From NCBI GenBank assembly GCA_964508755.1, contig CAZDUZ010000003.1:1-45862 (forward strand): a stretch of DNA of 45,862 nucleotides. Direction: 5' to 3'. Made by a program: the position numbers and the translations under genes. This document shows positions 24,386 to 32,353 of this stretch, in pieces (position 1 is the stretch's first letter; every line of letters starts with the position of its first letter). The notes below the pieces were generated by a model, which was not told the origin of the DNA, ran no database searches, and saw only the letters and a list, made by a program, of their open reading frames with translations. This DNA is from CAZDUZ01 sp964508755 (lineage in GTDB: Bacteria > Patescibacteriota > Dojkabacteria > SC72 > JAFGCJ01).

Positions 24386-25621
24386 TTAAAAAGAATCGAA
24401 CATTTTTTTAGCTGAAGCAAGCGCGTCTACAGCTACATCAATATCTTCCTTTGTATTGTACACACCAAAACTAATACGGGTTGTGGCTGATGTCTTAAAC
24501 CGAATATGAAGCGGCATCGCACAGTGATGTCCTGCTCTGACTGCAACTCCTTGTTCATTAAGAAGACTTGATAGATCGTGAGGATGAACGCCTTCTACAA
24601 CAAACGACAGTGCCCCAAGACGAAATTCTGGATTTGTGGGACCAAGAATCGTAACTCCACCCAAAGCAGTAAGCCTCTCAATACCATAACCCATCAGTTC
24701 CTGTTCATGAGCAATGATCTGCTCCAATCCCACTTCTTCAATAAAATCCACCGCTTCCGAAAATACAGCGCCATCAGAAATATTTGGAGTGCCGGCTTCA
24801 AATGTCCACGGAAGCTCAGCTGTTTCAAAAGTATCCTTAGTAACACGCCGGATCATTCCTCCGCCTCCAAGAAACGGGTCCATTTCTTCCAAAAGTTCTT
24901 TCCTGCCATAAAAAATTCCTATCCCATCAGGTCCATACATTTTATGTGAGGAGAAAGAGAGAAAATCAGCACCCATTTTTCCAACATCCACGTGCTGGCG
25001 GCAAATACTTTGTGCAGCATCGACATGTACATATGCACCAACCTCGTGTGCGAGAGATGCAATTTCAGAAACGGGGTTAATGGTTCCCAAAACATTTGAA
25101 ATATGTGCAACAGTGACCAGCTTCACCCGCTTACCAAATTTCTTCAAGAGTCCTTTATACGATTCCAGATCCAATAGTCCTTCGTCAGTAACCGGAATCC
25201 ACTCAAGAACAATTCCCCGCTCTTTAACTAGTATTTGCCAGGGAACAATATTGCTGTGATGCTCCATCTCAGTCGTAATAACAACGTCACCCTTTCTCAA
25301 AAACTTCCTCCCCCATGAATAGGCAAGTAAATTAATAGATTCGGTTGTATTACGCGTAAATACAATTTCTTCTATTCCTGAGGCATGAATCAATTCTGCA
25401 GCACGAATATGAGAGTGTTCATACATCTCCGAAGCTTCAGTGCTCAACGTATGAATACCCCGATGGACATTTGCATTATGGTTTGAATAGAACTTTGAAA
25501 GTGCGTCAATTACTCTCTGTGTTTTTTGAGAGGTAGCAGAGCTATCAAGGTATACCAGACGTTTACCGTCAATTATTCTTGATAATATAGGGAATTGTGA
25601 AGAAACTGTAGTTACCGTCAC
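24386..25621 (-). CDS. sufS: Group II cysteine desulfurase SufS
   Basis: This PLP-dependent enzyme takes sulfur from cysteine for Fe-S assembly. The PLP lysine is K227 (SFSSHKMYGPDG) and the catalytic persulfide Cys is C367 (RAGHHCAMPLH). HVDAAQSICRQHVDV carries the PLP-binding Asp. The 411-residue length is normal. The start is a GTG at 25621. On the minus strand a TATAAT (25659-25664) lies about 38 nt upstream. sufU follows 18 nt later, while sufC-B-D lie about 1.4 kb upstream beyond a plus-strand insertion. Confidence 0.95.
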   Translation of the reverse strand: MTVTTVSSQFPILSRIIDGKRLVYLDSSATSQKTQRVIDALSKFYSNHNANVHRGIHTLSTEASEMYEHSHIRAAELIHASGIEEIVFTRNTTESINLLAYSWGRKFLRKGDVVITTEMEHHSNIVPWQILVKERGIVLEWIPVTDEGLLDLESYKGLLKKFGKRVKLVTVAHISNVLGTINPVSEIASLAHEVGAYVHVDAAQSICRQHVDVGKMGADFLSFSSHKMYGPDGIGIFYGRKELLEEMDPFLGGGGMIRRVTKDTFETAELPWTFEAGTPNISDGAVFSEAVDFIEEVGLEQIIAHEQELMGYGIERLTALGGVTILGPTNPEFRLGALSFVVEGVHPHDLSSLLNEQGVAVRAGHHCAMPLHIRFKTSATTRISFGVYNTKEDIDVAVDALASAKKMFDSF

Positions 25622-25658
25622 TGCTAGGAGTTGAAAAACTTAGCCAGAACGCATTCCG

Positions 25659-25664
25659 ATTATA
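25659..25664 (-). promoter_or_regulatory. -10 box of sufS-sufU
   Basis: A perfect TATAAT on the minus strand, with a predicted start near 25652 and a leader of about 31 nt. No good -35 box is present at 17 bp. Confidence 0.5.
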
Positions 25665-25733
25665 CACGTTCTAGGAAAGATCGGTCGAATGAATTACAGA
25701 CTTACCCTTTTTCAGATTATTCGATTATAAATC

Positions 25734-25762
25734 TTCACACATTATGGACTATAGGATATAAT
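25734..25762 (+). promoter_or_regulatory. Strong plus-strand promoter in the sufS-glycosyltransferase gap
   Basis: TTCACA (25734-25739, 5 of 6), a 17-bp spacer and a perfect TATAAT (25757-25762). No protein-coding gene follows directly, which points to an RNA product. Confidence 0.7.
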
Positions 25763-25768
25763 CTCTCC

Positions 25769-25855
25769 GTTCCTCCTCATGAGGGTGTAACCCACCCTCG
25801 ATTCGGGTGGAAGAAGAAGGATGAGCAGCGCTGGCTCCCCGACTTTTTCCACCCG
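25769..25855 (+). ncRNA. Candidate structured RNA with competing hairpins
   Basis: Downstream of the strong promoter, three helices share arms. GAGGGTG pairs with CACCCTC (25781-25787 with 25793-25799). CACCC (25793-25797) can instead pair with GGGTG (25805-25809). GGGTGGAAGAAG pairs with CTTTTTCCACCC (25805-25816 with 25843-25854; one G-U) around a GAGC/GCTC hairpin. Such a chain is typical of RNA switches. No U-tract follows, so the 3' end is uncertain. An open frame covers the area but has no coding character. Confidence 0.45.
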
Positions 25856-25986
25856 TCTTAAAAACCTTCTTAACAACATTTTTCACTCACCCTACTCTTC
25901 GACAGATATTCCTTCAATTTCCTTTGAACTTCTACGCAGACCACCTCACGATTTAATGAATAATCAATAAAAGATCAAGAATACGA

Positions 25987-25992
25987 TATAAT
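25987..25992 (+). promoter_or_regulatory. -10 box of a second candidate small RNA
   Basis: A perfect TATAAT; the predicted start is at about 25999. The -35 region (TCAATA at 17 bp) is weak. Confidence 0.5.
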
Positions 25993-25998
25993 TAGCAC

Positions 25999-26103
25999 AT
26001 GTCGGACGACCTCTGTGAGGAAGGGTCTTCCGATAATGGAAGGGGAAATGATAGAGAGTGCGACTCTGTGCCTGATCATTTCCCCTTCCGAAATCCCTTT
26101 TTT
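25999..26103 (+). ncRNA. Candidate ~105-nt small RNA with a strong hairpin and U-tract
   Basis: The arms GGAAGGGGAAATGAT (26038-26052) and ATCATTTCCCCTTCC (26075-26089) form a perfect 15-bp stem enclosing AGAGT/ACTCT with a GCG loop. Upstream, GGAAG/CTTCC can form a smaller hairpin, and CTTCC can also pair with the 5' arm of the main stem. Six T residues (26098-26103) follow after 8 nt. AAGGG (26021-26025) can pair with CCCTT (26095-26099) to bring the U-tract next to a helix. An open frame in phase with the glycosyltransferase runs through here, but the perfect palindrome argues for RNA. Confidence 0.5.
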
Positions 26104-26126
26104 GCCTTTTTTTACAATCTCTTACC

Positions 26127-26155
26127 TTGCCCCAGCAAAGAAGTTCTGTTATCCT
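26127..26155 (+). promoter_or_regulatory. Promoter of the glycosyltransferase gene
   Basis: TTGCCC (26127-26132), a 17-bp spacer and TATCCT (26150-26155). The predicted start near 26162 leaves about 5 nt before the ATG at 26167, again almost leaderless. Confidence 0.5.
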
Positions 26156-26166
26156 CCCCTCAACCG

Positions 26167-26967
26167 ATGTTTTCAATCGTCATACCATCGAAAAACGAAG
26201 AAGAGCGTATTGGACGACTTCTGCAAAGCATTAAGGATCAAACCACTCAACCGACGGAAATCATTCTAGCCGACAAATCTTCCGACACCACCCGAGAAAT
26301 TGCTCGAGGTTTTGGAATCACCATTATTGACGGACAAGACGATGGAAGAATTGGAAGAGCACGAAATAACGGAGCGAAATGCGTGAAAACAGATATCACC
26401 ATGTTTATGGATGCAGACACAGAACTTCCTACCTGCACCTTTCTCGAAGACGCCCTTACCTGCTTTGATGCAATGGAACTTGATGTAGCTTCCTGCTATT
26501 ACCACCCCACGAATGCGAATTGGAAAACATTCCTCATTTTTAACTCAATCAATATATTAAAGAAACTTGATGGCATCATTAAGCTTGGAATAACAACAGG
26601 TGGTGGTTTTATCATGGTACGACAAAGCAAATTTAATGAAGTCAACGGATTTAATGAAAATATTAAGGTTTGCGAAGATATTGACATGGTATGGAGAATG
26701 GTTCGCAATGGAAGCAGGTATGGAGTGCTTCCCTTCTCTATTCTCGTCTCATCACGACGTTTTACCCGCAACTCTGTACCAACCATTTTACGAACAATAG
26801 TCGGAGGTATTGGGGCCGTCGGTTCAAATGTGTTGCAAATTCCATTTCTTGTGCAGTTTCGTGACTCTTTTGAACGTTTCTATGGTCAAACGGGCGGACC
26901 AGCTTCGCTTCTTTCACGGATCACCCTTAAAGACGAGTATCAAAAAGAAAAAGAACGCAAAAAGTAA
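26167..26967 (+). CDS. Family 2 glycosyltransferase
   Basis: The protein opens with MFSIVIPSKNEEERIGRLL, the standard N-terminus of GT-A fold family 2 enzymes, so the ATG at 26167 is preferred. An in-frame ATG 168 nt upstream lies in the structured RNA region. The DXD-like motif MFMDADTELP binds the nucleotide sugar and metal, and KVCEDIDMVWRM supplies the catalytic ED pair. The C-terminal part (TILRTIVGGIGAVGSNVLQIPFLVQF) is hydrophobic and may contact the membrane. The acceptor is unknown; envelope glycan or lipid synthesis is usual. It is inserted between the two halves of the suf locus on the opposite strand. Confidence 0.88.
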   Translation: MFSIVIPSKNEEERIGRLLQSIKDQTTQPTEIILADKSSDTTREIARGFGITIIDGQDDGRIGRARNNGAKCVKTDITMFMDADTELPTCTFLEDALTCFDAMELDVASCYYHPTNANWKTFLIFNSINILKKLDGIIKLGITTGGGFIMVRQSKFNEVNGFNENIKVCEDIDMVWRMVRNGSRYGVLPFSILVSSRRFTRNSVPTILRTIVGGIGAVGSNVLQIPFLVQFRDSFERFYGQTGGPASLLSRITLKDEYQKEKERKK

Positions 26968-26996
26968 TTCAGGTATTCATCTATCCTGCTCGTGCA

Positions 26997-27767
26997 CTAC
27001 CGAAGAAACCCTTCGAAATACATTTTTTCAGCCACATCCCTCGTAACCCCTCTCGATTCCAGATAAAGAAGCGCGTCCGCAGGAATTCGACCAACCGAAC
27101 ACCCGTGTACCGCTTCAATTTCTTTTCCATCAGCTTCAAGATGCGGTTCTAGTCGCACTATACCACCGTTTGTTGGCTGTAACACCTTCACATCGTATTC
27201 ACACGAACATCTAAGTGCACTTTTATACACTTTTCCAAACGTTTTACCCTCAATAATCCCGCTGTGCAAACAGACTAACTTTTCTTTGCACACAAATCTG
27301 CTTTCAGGATACTTCTGAAAAGACCTAATAATCAAAGTAACCGATTTACCTACCGTCCCCCTTACCAGAATGCCGAGTGACGCTTGAAAACCGAGATGAA
27401 CATCCAGTGAAACAGATCCTGCAAATGCTTCGCTCATTCTGATTTCCACGGTTCTTACGGTTTTCTCAGAAAGTGTGACGCTACCGCAATAAGTTGGAAT
27501 ATCTTGATCAGACAGTGGTGAGAACTCTCCACCAGTACCGCTCAATGCATCAAGTGGCGAGAATAAATAACAGCACCCTTCGGAGGCAGGATCTTCAATT
27601 TCATTTAACATCTTGTGCCAGCCGTCTTTTTGGGCAAAATATTTCACGTGGGGACAAAGTTTTAGGTTCTGTCCCATTCCTGAGCACGGAAACCACGAAG
27701 GAACAGAGAGAGAACCTTTAGAAGAAGTTCTTTTCTGTGGATTTTTTAACGATTTATCCAATGCCAT
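26997..27767 (-). CDS. sufD: Fe-S assembly scaffold subunit SufD
   Basis: The C-terminal half has the SufB/SufD beta-helix signature ending in EAVHGCSVGRIPADALLYLESRGV and a final GF motif (YFEGFLR). In the SufBC2D complex SufD pairs with SufB. At about 257 residues it is far shorter than typical SufD (about 420), lacking much of the N-terminal region. ATG 27767 overlaps the end of sufB by 14 nt; ATG 27785 is an upstream alternative. It is the last gene of the EEP-sufC-sufB-sufD run and converges with the glycosyltransferase. Confidence 0.85.
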   Translation of the reverse strand: MALDKSLKNPQKRTSSKGSLSVPSWFPCSGMGQNLKLCPHVKYFAQKDGWHKMLNEIEDPASEGCCYLFSPLDALSGTGGEFSPLSDQDIPTYCGSVTLSEKTVRTVEIRMSEAFAGSVSLDVHLGFQASLGILVRGTVGKSVTLIIRSFQKYPESRFVCKEKLVCLHSGIIEGKTFGKVYKSALRCSCEYDVKVLQPTNGGIVRLEPHLEADGKEIEAVHGCSVGRIPADALLYLESRGVTRDVAEKMYFEGFLR

Positions 27768-29097
27768 CTTTAATTTCCATTTCAATTAACCTATCGAATT
27801 CCACGGCATATTCAAATGGCAGTTCGTTTGCAAATGGTTTTACAAATCCACCGATAACCAGTCCACGCGCAGATTCCTCGTTAAGACCTCTTGATTGAGC
27901 GTATAACAGTTTCTCTTCATTAATTTTTAACACAGAAGATTCATGATTTACCTCCGATGAACTATTGTGAACTCGATATCGCGGATACGTCTCAGAGATA
28001 CTGTTATCATCAAGGTGAAGTGCAACACACGACACACTGCTTTTACAATTTTCTGCTGCGTCTGCGACATAGACTTCACTTCGAAAGCTTGATCTACCAT
28101 CTTTTTTCACTACTGACTTCGATTCAATACGCGCCTCTGTTTCTGAAGCAAGGTGAATTGCCTTACCTCCTGAATCAATTACTTGTCCATCAGAGGTAAA
28201 CGCCAAAGACAATAGCTGTCCTCGCGCTTTTGGACCGGCAAGGACCATTGAAGGATATTTCATTGTAACTCCACTCCCCACATTGCCATCCACCCATTCC
28301 ACGGTCCCTTCGGCTTCAACACGGGAGCTTTTGGTTACCAGGTTCATGACATTTTTACTCCAGTTTTGCATGGTCGAATATTTAACCCTTGCTCCTTTTT
28401 TCACAATAATTTCGACAACACCCGCGTGAAGCGAGACTTCCGAATACAACGGAGCCACACACCCTTCAATAAACTCAAGGGAACTACCTTCATCAGCAAT
28501 AATAAGTGTCCGTTCAAATTGACCTTGCGATGGAGTACCCATCTGAAAAAAGTTGTGTAATGGAGCCTCTAATAATACTCCCGGGGGTATGTATACGAAG
28601 CTTCCCCCACTCCATACAGCTGAGTTGAGAGCACTAAATTTATTATTTCCTACCGCTACTACGGTTCCAAAATGTTCACGCACAAGGTCCGGATAGTCAC
28701 GAACAGCACGGCTCATATCATCAAACACAATTCCATGTTCTATAAGATCAGCACGCATCGAGTGATAGATCATCTCACTCTCATACTGGGCTCCCAGACC
28801 AGCAAGAAATTGTCGCTCCCCCTCAGGAAGTCCGAGTGCATCATATTTTTTTCTAATTTCCTCGGGAACATCCGTCCAGGTTCGGGACAATGAAGTACCT
28901 GGCCTCACATAGTAATGTAACGCATCAAAGTTTATTGCAGAAAGCTTATCCACCGGACCCCATTTCGGCATTTTCATGAATTGAAACTGCTCATAAGCAG
29001 CGAGACGTTTTTCTCTCATCCACTCCGGCTCACCCTTACTATGAGAGATCTCCTCAACCGTTTTTTTTGATATACCTGTCGCAAGATCTTTATTCAT
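27754..29097 (-). CDS. sufB: Fe-S assembly scaffold subunit SufB
   Basis: This is the main scaffold subunit of SufBC2D. It contains the PEWMREKRLAAYEQF N-terminal motif, GGSFVYIPPGV, then FIEGCVAPLYS and a C-terminal SEVNHESSVLKINEEKLLYAQSRGL with the conserved Glu. The final segment PFANELPFEYAVEFDRLIEMEI is also typical. The ATG at 29097 gives an 8-nt overlap (ATGAATAA) with the sufC stop, a classic coupled junction; an ATG at 29121 would overlap more. Length of about 447 residues is normal. Confidence 0.95.
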   Translation of the reverse strand: MNKDLATGISKKTVEEISHSKGEPEWMREKRLAAYEQFQFMKMPKWGPVDKLSAINFDALHYYVRPGTSLSRTWTDVPEEIRKKYDALGLPEGERQFLAGLGAQYESEMIYHSMRADLIEHGIVFDDMSRAVRDYPDLVREHFGTVVAVGNNKFSALNSAVWSGGSFVYIPPGVLLEAPLHNFFQMGTPSQGQFERTLIIADEGSSLEFIEGCVAPLYSEVSLHAGVVEIIVKKGARVKYSTMQNWSKNVMNLVTKSSRVEAEGTVEWVDGNVGSGVTMKYPSMVLAGPKARGQLLSLAFTSDGQVIDSGGKAIHLASETEARIESKSVVKKDGRSSFRSEVYVADAAENCKSSVSCVALHLDDNSISETYPRYRVHNSSSEVNHESSVLKINEEKLLYAQSRGLNEESARGLVIGGFVKPFANELPFEYAVEFDRLIEMEIKDGIG

Positions 29098-29848
29098 ATC
29101 CGTGCTTTTGTACCCGTTCAATCAATTCATCTCCGCCATATTCTGCGATCGTTCCTTCTCTCATTATGCATACAGAGTCAAAATGAATGTCACCAAGTCT
29201 TCGAGCGTCATGCGAAATGATAAAAATTCCGGGGGCATTGTTTAAAAGTTTGAGAGAACGCGAGATCATTTTGACAGAATCAGCATCAAGGCCAGAATCC
29301 GGTTCATCCAAAATTATGTGTGAAGGTTGCAATACAATCATTTGCAATAATTCAAGTTTTTTCCGCTCACCTCCTGAAAACCCTTCATTGACACCACGAG
29401 ACAGCATTGATTCATTTATTCCGAGATCATCGGCAGCATTTTCTATTATTCCCCTCATTTCATCGACATCTAAATCCTTTCCCTCCTCTGGATAAAGAGC
29501 TTTGTATGAAGCGAAAAGAAACTCATAGCTGCTGACCCCGGGAAGTTCAACAGGATGCTGAAAAGACACAAAAATTCCTCTTCGGGAACGTTCATGAGGA
29601 GATAACTGGAGAAGGTCGATATTTTCCGAAGCAACTTCGCCAGAATTTGAATAAGTCCTCTCGAGCATCAGTTCACCGTCCACAACCTGATACTGAGAAT
29701 CACCCACAATTACCCGCACTAGCGATGTCTTTCCAGACCCATTGGGTCCCATCATGAGCGTGCACGTTGCTGGCCGTATCTCTAGGTTAATGTTCCGTAA
29801 TAATTCCAGATCCCCCCTCTTGGCTGAGAGATGTTTCAACGTTAGCAT
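29090..29848 (-). CDS. sufC: Fe-S assembly ATPase SufC
   Basis: This soluble ABC-type ATPase drives SufBC2D. Walker A is GPNGSGKTS, the signature is SGGERKK, Walker B is HIILDEPDSGLD, and FIISHDARR holds the H-loop His. The start is taken as the ATG at 29848 (MLTLKHLSAKRGD), because family members begin there; an upstream start at 29878 adds ten unrelated residues. Even so, its 5' end lies within the last 62 nt of the upstream nuclease gene. sufB follows with an 8-nt overlap. About 252 residues, as usual. Confidence 0.95.
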   Translation of the reverse strand: MLTLKHLSAKRGDLELLRNINLEIRPATCTLMMGPNGSGKTSLVRVIVGDSQYQVVDGELMLERTYSNSGEVASENIDLLQLSPHERSRRGIFVSFQHPVELPGVSSYEFLFASYKALYPEEGKDLDVDEMRGIIENAADDLGINESMLSRGVNEGFSGGERKKLELLQMIVLQPSHIILDEPDSGLDADSVKMISRSLKLLNNAPGIFIISHDARRLGDIHFDSVCIMREGTIAEYGGDELIERVQKHGYE

Positions 29849-30734
29849 TTTTTGATTCTGCAATAGTAAATTTAGCAAGAACAGGAAAGTGATCTGACCA
29901 ATTAAGATCTAGCCGTTCGCAACGTTCTAGCCCCAACCCCTTTCCTCCATACCATACATAGTCTTCTTTCTGCCGGAATGATTTGTCAATCAAACCGAGA
30001 AAGGTTTCAATTATACCAAAACGGATTACTCCTTTTTGTTCGTAGTTTTCTGCCTCGATATTATCGAAATTATGGGTCCACCAAATGTTTTCAGACGCTT
30101 CTTTGATATTTTTTGAAAGGAGCCACCGACGAAGAGCACTGAATCGGCGGTACATTCGCAGAATAAGGTATGGCATCCATGAATTGAAGTCGCCCGCAAT
30201 GATTTGCATTGTATCAGGGTTTGCATGATGCTTTCCCCACAATTTAAACATATGATCAAGTTGAAGAATTCGCCTCACATCGCCTCCCCAAAAATCGAGA
30301 TGAACGTTATAAATAATTAGTTTTCTTCCTTCAATGGTAAAGAGCTCTGACATTATAACTTTGCGGATAGGAGGAAAATAGCGGTCTGCCCATTCCTCAG
30401 TCCTACTTCTCGCTGAGCGCGGCGCAAAATGCTTGTTAAATGGAAGACCTCGAGCAATCAACTTAGAGGTGCGATATAGGATTGCTGTTCCCATTGAAAA
30501 TTTCGAAGTTTGTACAGGCAGGTACACAATGCTCTTAAATTCTCCGTGCAATAAACTACCTAGCTGACTTACGATATCCTGGTTTTTTGCCGTAATATCA
30601 TTAAAATGCCTGGTAACCTCTTGCAAACAAAGAATATCAATATTTTTATCCCGAACAGTATCAGCTAGATTTTTTGTTGCTTCTTCTGTCCAGAAGTCAC
30701 CTCGAATATTGTAGGTCAGAACGGTTAGCTCCAC
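29787..30734 (-). CDS. Endonuclease/exonuclease/phosphatase (EEP) family protein
   Basis: The fold is shown by LTVLTYNIRGDF at the N-terminus (Asn ligand), DILCLQEVTRHF (metal-binding Glu), YNVHLDFWGG (His), IIAGDFNSW (Asp and Asn) and a C-terminal WSDHFPVLAKF (Asp-His pair). All catalytic positions are present, so it should be an active Mg2+-dependent phosphodiesterase or phosphatase; substrates range from DNA to lipids. The start is a GTG at 30734, with a TATGAT -10 box at 30746-30751. The last ~25 residues after the fold are a tail read through the beginning of sufC, so the two genes are translationally linked. Confidence 0.9.
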   Translation of the reverse strand: MELTVLTYNIRGDFWTEEATKNLADTVRDKNIDILCLQEVTRHFNDITAKNQDIVSQLGSLLHGEFKSIVYLPVQTSKFSMGTAILYRTSKLIARGLPFNKHFAPRSARSRTEEWADRYFPPIRKVIMSELFTIEGRKLIIYNVHLDFWGGDVRRILQLDHMFKLWGKHHANPDTMQIIAGDFNSWMPYLILRMYRRFSALRRWLLSKNIKEASENIWWTHNFDNIEAENYEQKGVIRFGIIETFLGLIDKSFRQKEDYVWYGGKGLGLERCERLDLNWSDHFPVLAKFTIAESKNANVETSLSQEGGSGIITEH

Positions 30735-30771
30735 AGAAACAGTGTATCATAAGGTTTGAGGAGCATACACA

Positions 30772-31695
30772 TTAGACACCGTAAGCAAGGATTGGACCTT
30801 TACGGGGAGGCTCTTTAGAAAAGGGTAATTCTGGCTGTTCAGGCTCACGCACATATGCACCTAGCGGTGTTCCAGCTAACATATCGTCCTGATATGCTTC
30901 AGTTAAGTAAACAAGAAATCCTCGTAGAGCTTCATCGTTCATTCCATGTTGGATAGCAAACGATGCAACTTTAATACACAGGGGCCAATCACCATATAGT
31001 GAGTCGAAATAATAAAGACCTTCGGCTAATACAGTTTTAATGATCTCATATCTTCTAGCAAGAGAAACAGGATTTTCATCCTCAATGTGAGACTGATTTC
31101 TATCCTGCAACATATTCCAGATTTGCGGATATGGAACATCATATGCGAGTGATGTCACAATCATTTCTTGAGGAATATGTAAAAGTTTGGCGAGTTCTGA
31201 GCAACTACATTGAGAAGCTTTCACATATTCCAGCAGTAAACGTCGGTAAATATAGTCACCATCTATACGCTCAGTATCCCTAGGATCGGGAATACCATAC
31301 TCAAGAAGAGCATCATAGATTACAGAGGCCACATCTGGTTCACCAGAACACACCACCTCCCTTACCACAACACTCCCAATACAATCTTCTCGATCACACC
31401 CTTGATTCCACTGACGAATTGCTTGAACAATTGCTCGGTTTGCTAACACTATATAGGAAGCGCCGGAACGTTCAACAGTTTCATTATCTTGTGCAACAAC
31501 CCAGATAACAGGTGAAGTATTACCTGAATCGTGAACGAGTGCTTGCACTATTTGATATACTTCACGATCAGGAAGAGGTTCTTCATTATCACCGATATCA
31601 AGATTGGAAAGAGATACTTCGTGTTGTTGGTCTCCTTCGCATAATTTTGGAATTTTTTCTTGTCCTACAGTAACCGTGGGTAAAGTTCTTTGCAC
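30772..31695 (-). CDS. Hypothetical protein with weak ParB-like features
   Basis: No family is firmly recognised. Residues ~43-95 (VIWVVAQDNETVERSG, then SYIVLANRAIVQAIRQW) recall the ParB N-terminal pattern of a value strand followed by a NRR-like helix. CSELAKLLHIPQEMI (about 167-181) could be a helix-turn-helix. The first 40 residues are polar and probably flexible, and the C-terminus is Pro-rich (PEQPELPFSKEPPRKGP). The 307-residue protein has no membrane segment. The start is a GTG at 31695. It sits downstream of the hsp20 terminator and upstream of the EEP-suf run, with a 37-nt gap to the EEP start. Function unknown. Confidence 0.6.
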   Translation of the reverse strand: MQRTLPTVTVGQEKIPKLCEGDQQHEVSLSNLDIGDNEEPLPDREVYQIVQALVHDSGNTSPVIWVVAQDNETVERSGASYIVLANRAIVQAIRQWNQGCDREDCIGSVVVREVVCSGEPDVASVIYDALLEYGIPDPRDTERIDGDYIYRRLLLEYVKASQCSCSELAKLLHIPQEMIVTSLAYDVPYPQIWNMLQDRNQSHIEDENPVSLARRYEIIKTVLAEGLYYFDSLYGDWPLCIKVASFAIQHGMNDEALRGFLVYLTEAYQDDMLAGTPLGAYVREPEQPELPFSKEPPRKGPILAYGV

Positions 31696-31769
31696 AAAGG
31701 TGAAAAAATATCTTATCTAGCGGGGCGTTTTAGAATTGTATCATAGCAATAAAGGTTTTCCAGAAATTA

Positions 31770-31806
31770 AAAGTGCTCTGAATTAAGTATGAACTCAGAG
31801 CACTTT
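31770..31806 (-). terminator. Terminator downstream of hsp20
   Basis: A perfect 12-bp stem, AAAGTGCTCTGA (31770-31781) with TCAGAGCACTTT (31795-31806), and a 13-nt loop. On the minus strand the stem runs into TTTTAATTT. It separates hsp20 from the next gene and may work in both directions. Confidence 0.75.
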
Positions 31807-31846
31807 CTTTCACAGGTCGTTATTCTATTTTTGCTTACCTGAAGCT

Positions 31847-32260
31847 CTACCCGACGTTAACACTGATCTTTTTAGGTTTAGCCTCTTCACTTTTGGGCAG
31901 AGTGACCGTCAATATTCCATCTTTAAAGGTAGCCTGAGCTTTATCAGCAGTAACATCCACCGGAAGGGTGCACGAGCGGGTAAACGAACGCTGGCTAATC
32001 TCTTTTCGATAGTACTTCCGGCTCTTTTCTTTCTCTTCAATGACATTTTGAGACTTGCCAACAACAGTTACTTTTCCAGATTCCACCGACACATCTATGT
32101 CTTCTTTTGTGAAACCAGGCGCAACAATTTTTACCACGACATTATCCCCTTCCTCATAGACATCCATACCCATATCGTTTCCACTCATCATATCCTCTTC
32201 ATCCCAATCCACCCATCGAGGCATTACATTCCACGGACTCCACACAGAAATATTTCTCAT
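31847..32260 (-). CDS. Small heat shock protein Hsp20 (alpha-crystallin domain)
   Basis: The 137-residue protein has a short N-terminal arm (WSPWNVMPRW) and an alpha-crystallin domain from about residue 30. It contains VVVKIVAPGFTKEDIDVSVESG and the conserved C-terminal ATFKDGILTVTLPKSE (the A-x-x-x-x-G-x-L motif). A tail PKKISVNV serves for oligomer contacts. Such proteins hold unfolding proteins in the cytoplasm until GroEL or other chaperones act. It is preceded by a strong promoter and a CIRCE-like operator of the same layout as groES, so both are likely HrcA targets. A terminator follows it. Confidence 0.95.
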   Translation of the reverse strand: MRNISVWSPWNVMPRWVDWDEEDMMSGNDMGMDVYEEGDNVVVKIVAPGFTKEDIDVSVESGKVTVVGKSQNVIEEKEKSRKYYRKEISQRSFTRSCTLPVDVTADKAQATFKDGILTVTLPKSEEAKPKKISVNVG

Positions 32261-32322
32261 AGTTGATAAACGTTGAAAAATTATTTAATTCCGGCAATCT
32301 TTACGGATGACTGTAGAAAGAA

Positions 32323-32349
32323 TTGGCAGTCCAGTCTCCCGATTGCTAA
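32323..32349 (-). promoter_or_regulatory. CIRCE-like operator of hsp20
   Basis: On the minus strand TTAGCAATC, then 9 nt, then GACTGCCAA. It matches the CIRCE consensus at 15 of 18 positions with the exact 9-nt spacer. It begins 4 bp after the -10 box, the same place as the groES CIRCE. Confidence 0.72.
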
Positions 32350-32353
32350 TTCA

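Noticed and set aside
25769..25855. Possible SRP (4.5S) RNA or T-box leader
   Set aside because: The conserved SRP apical loop and the T-box motif are not present; only short stretches resemble them.
25631..25861. 76-codon plus-strand frame downstream of sufS
   Set aside because: A strong promoter and shared-arm hairpins lie inside it; the product has no coding character.
25999..26166. 56-residue N-terminal extension of the glycosyltransferase
   Set aside because: The stretch contains a perfect 15-bp palindrome and T-tracts. Family 2 enzymes begin at the ATG at 26167, which has its own promoter-like sequence.
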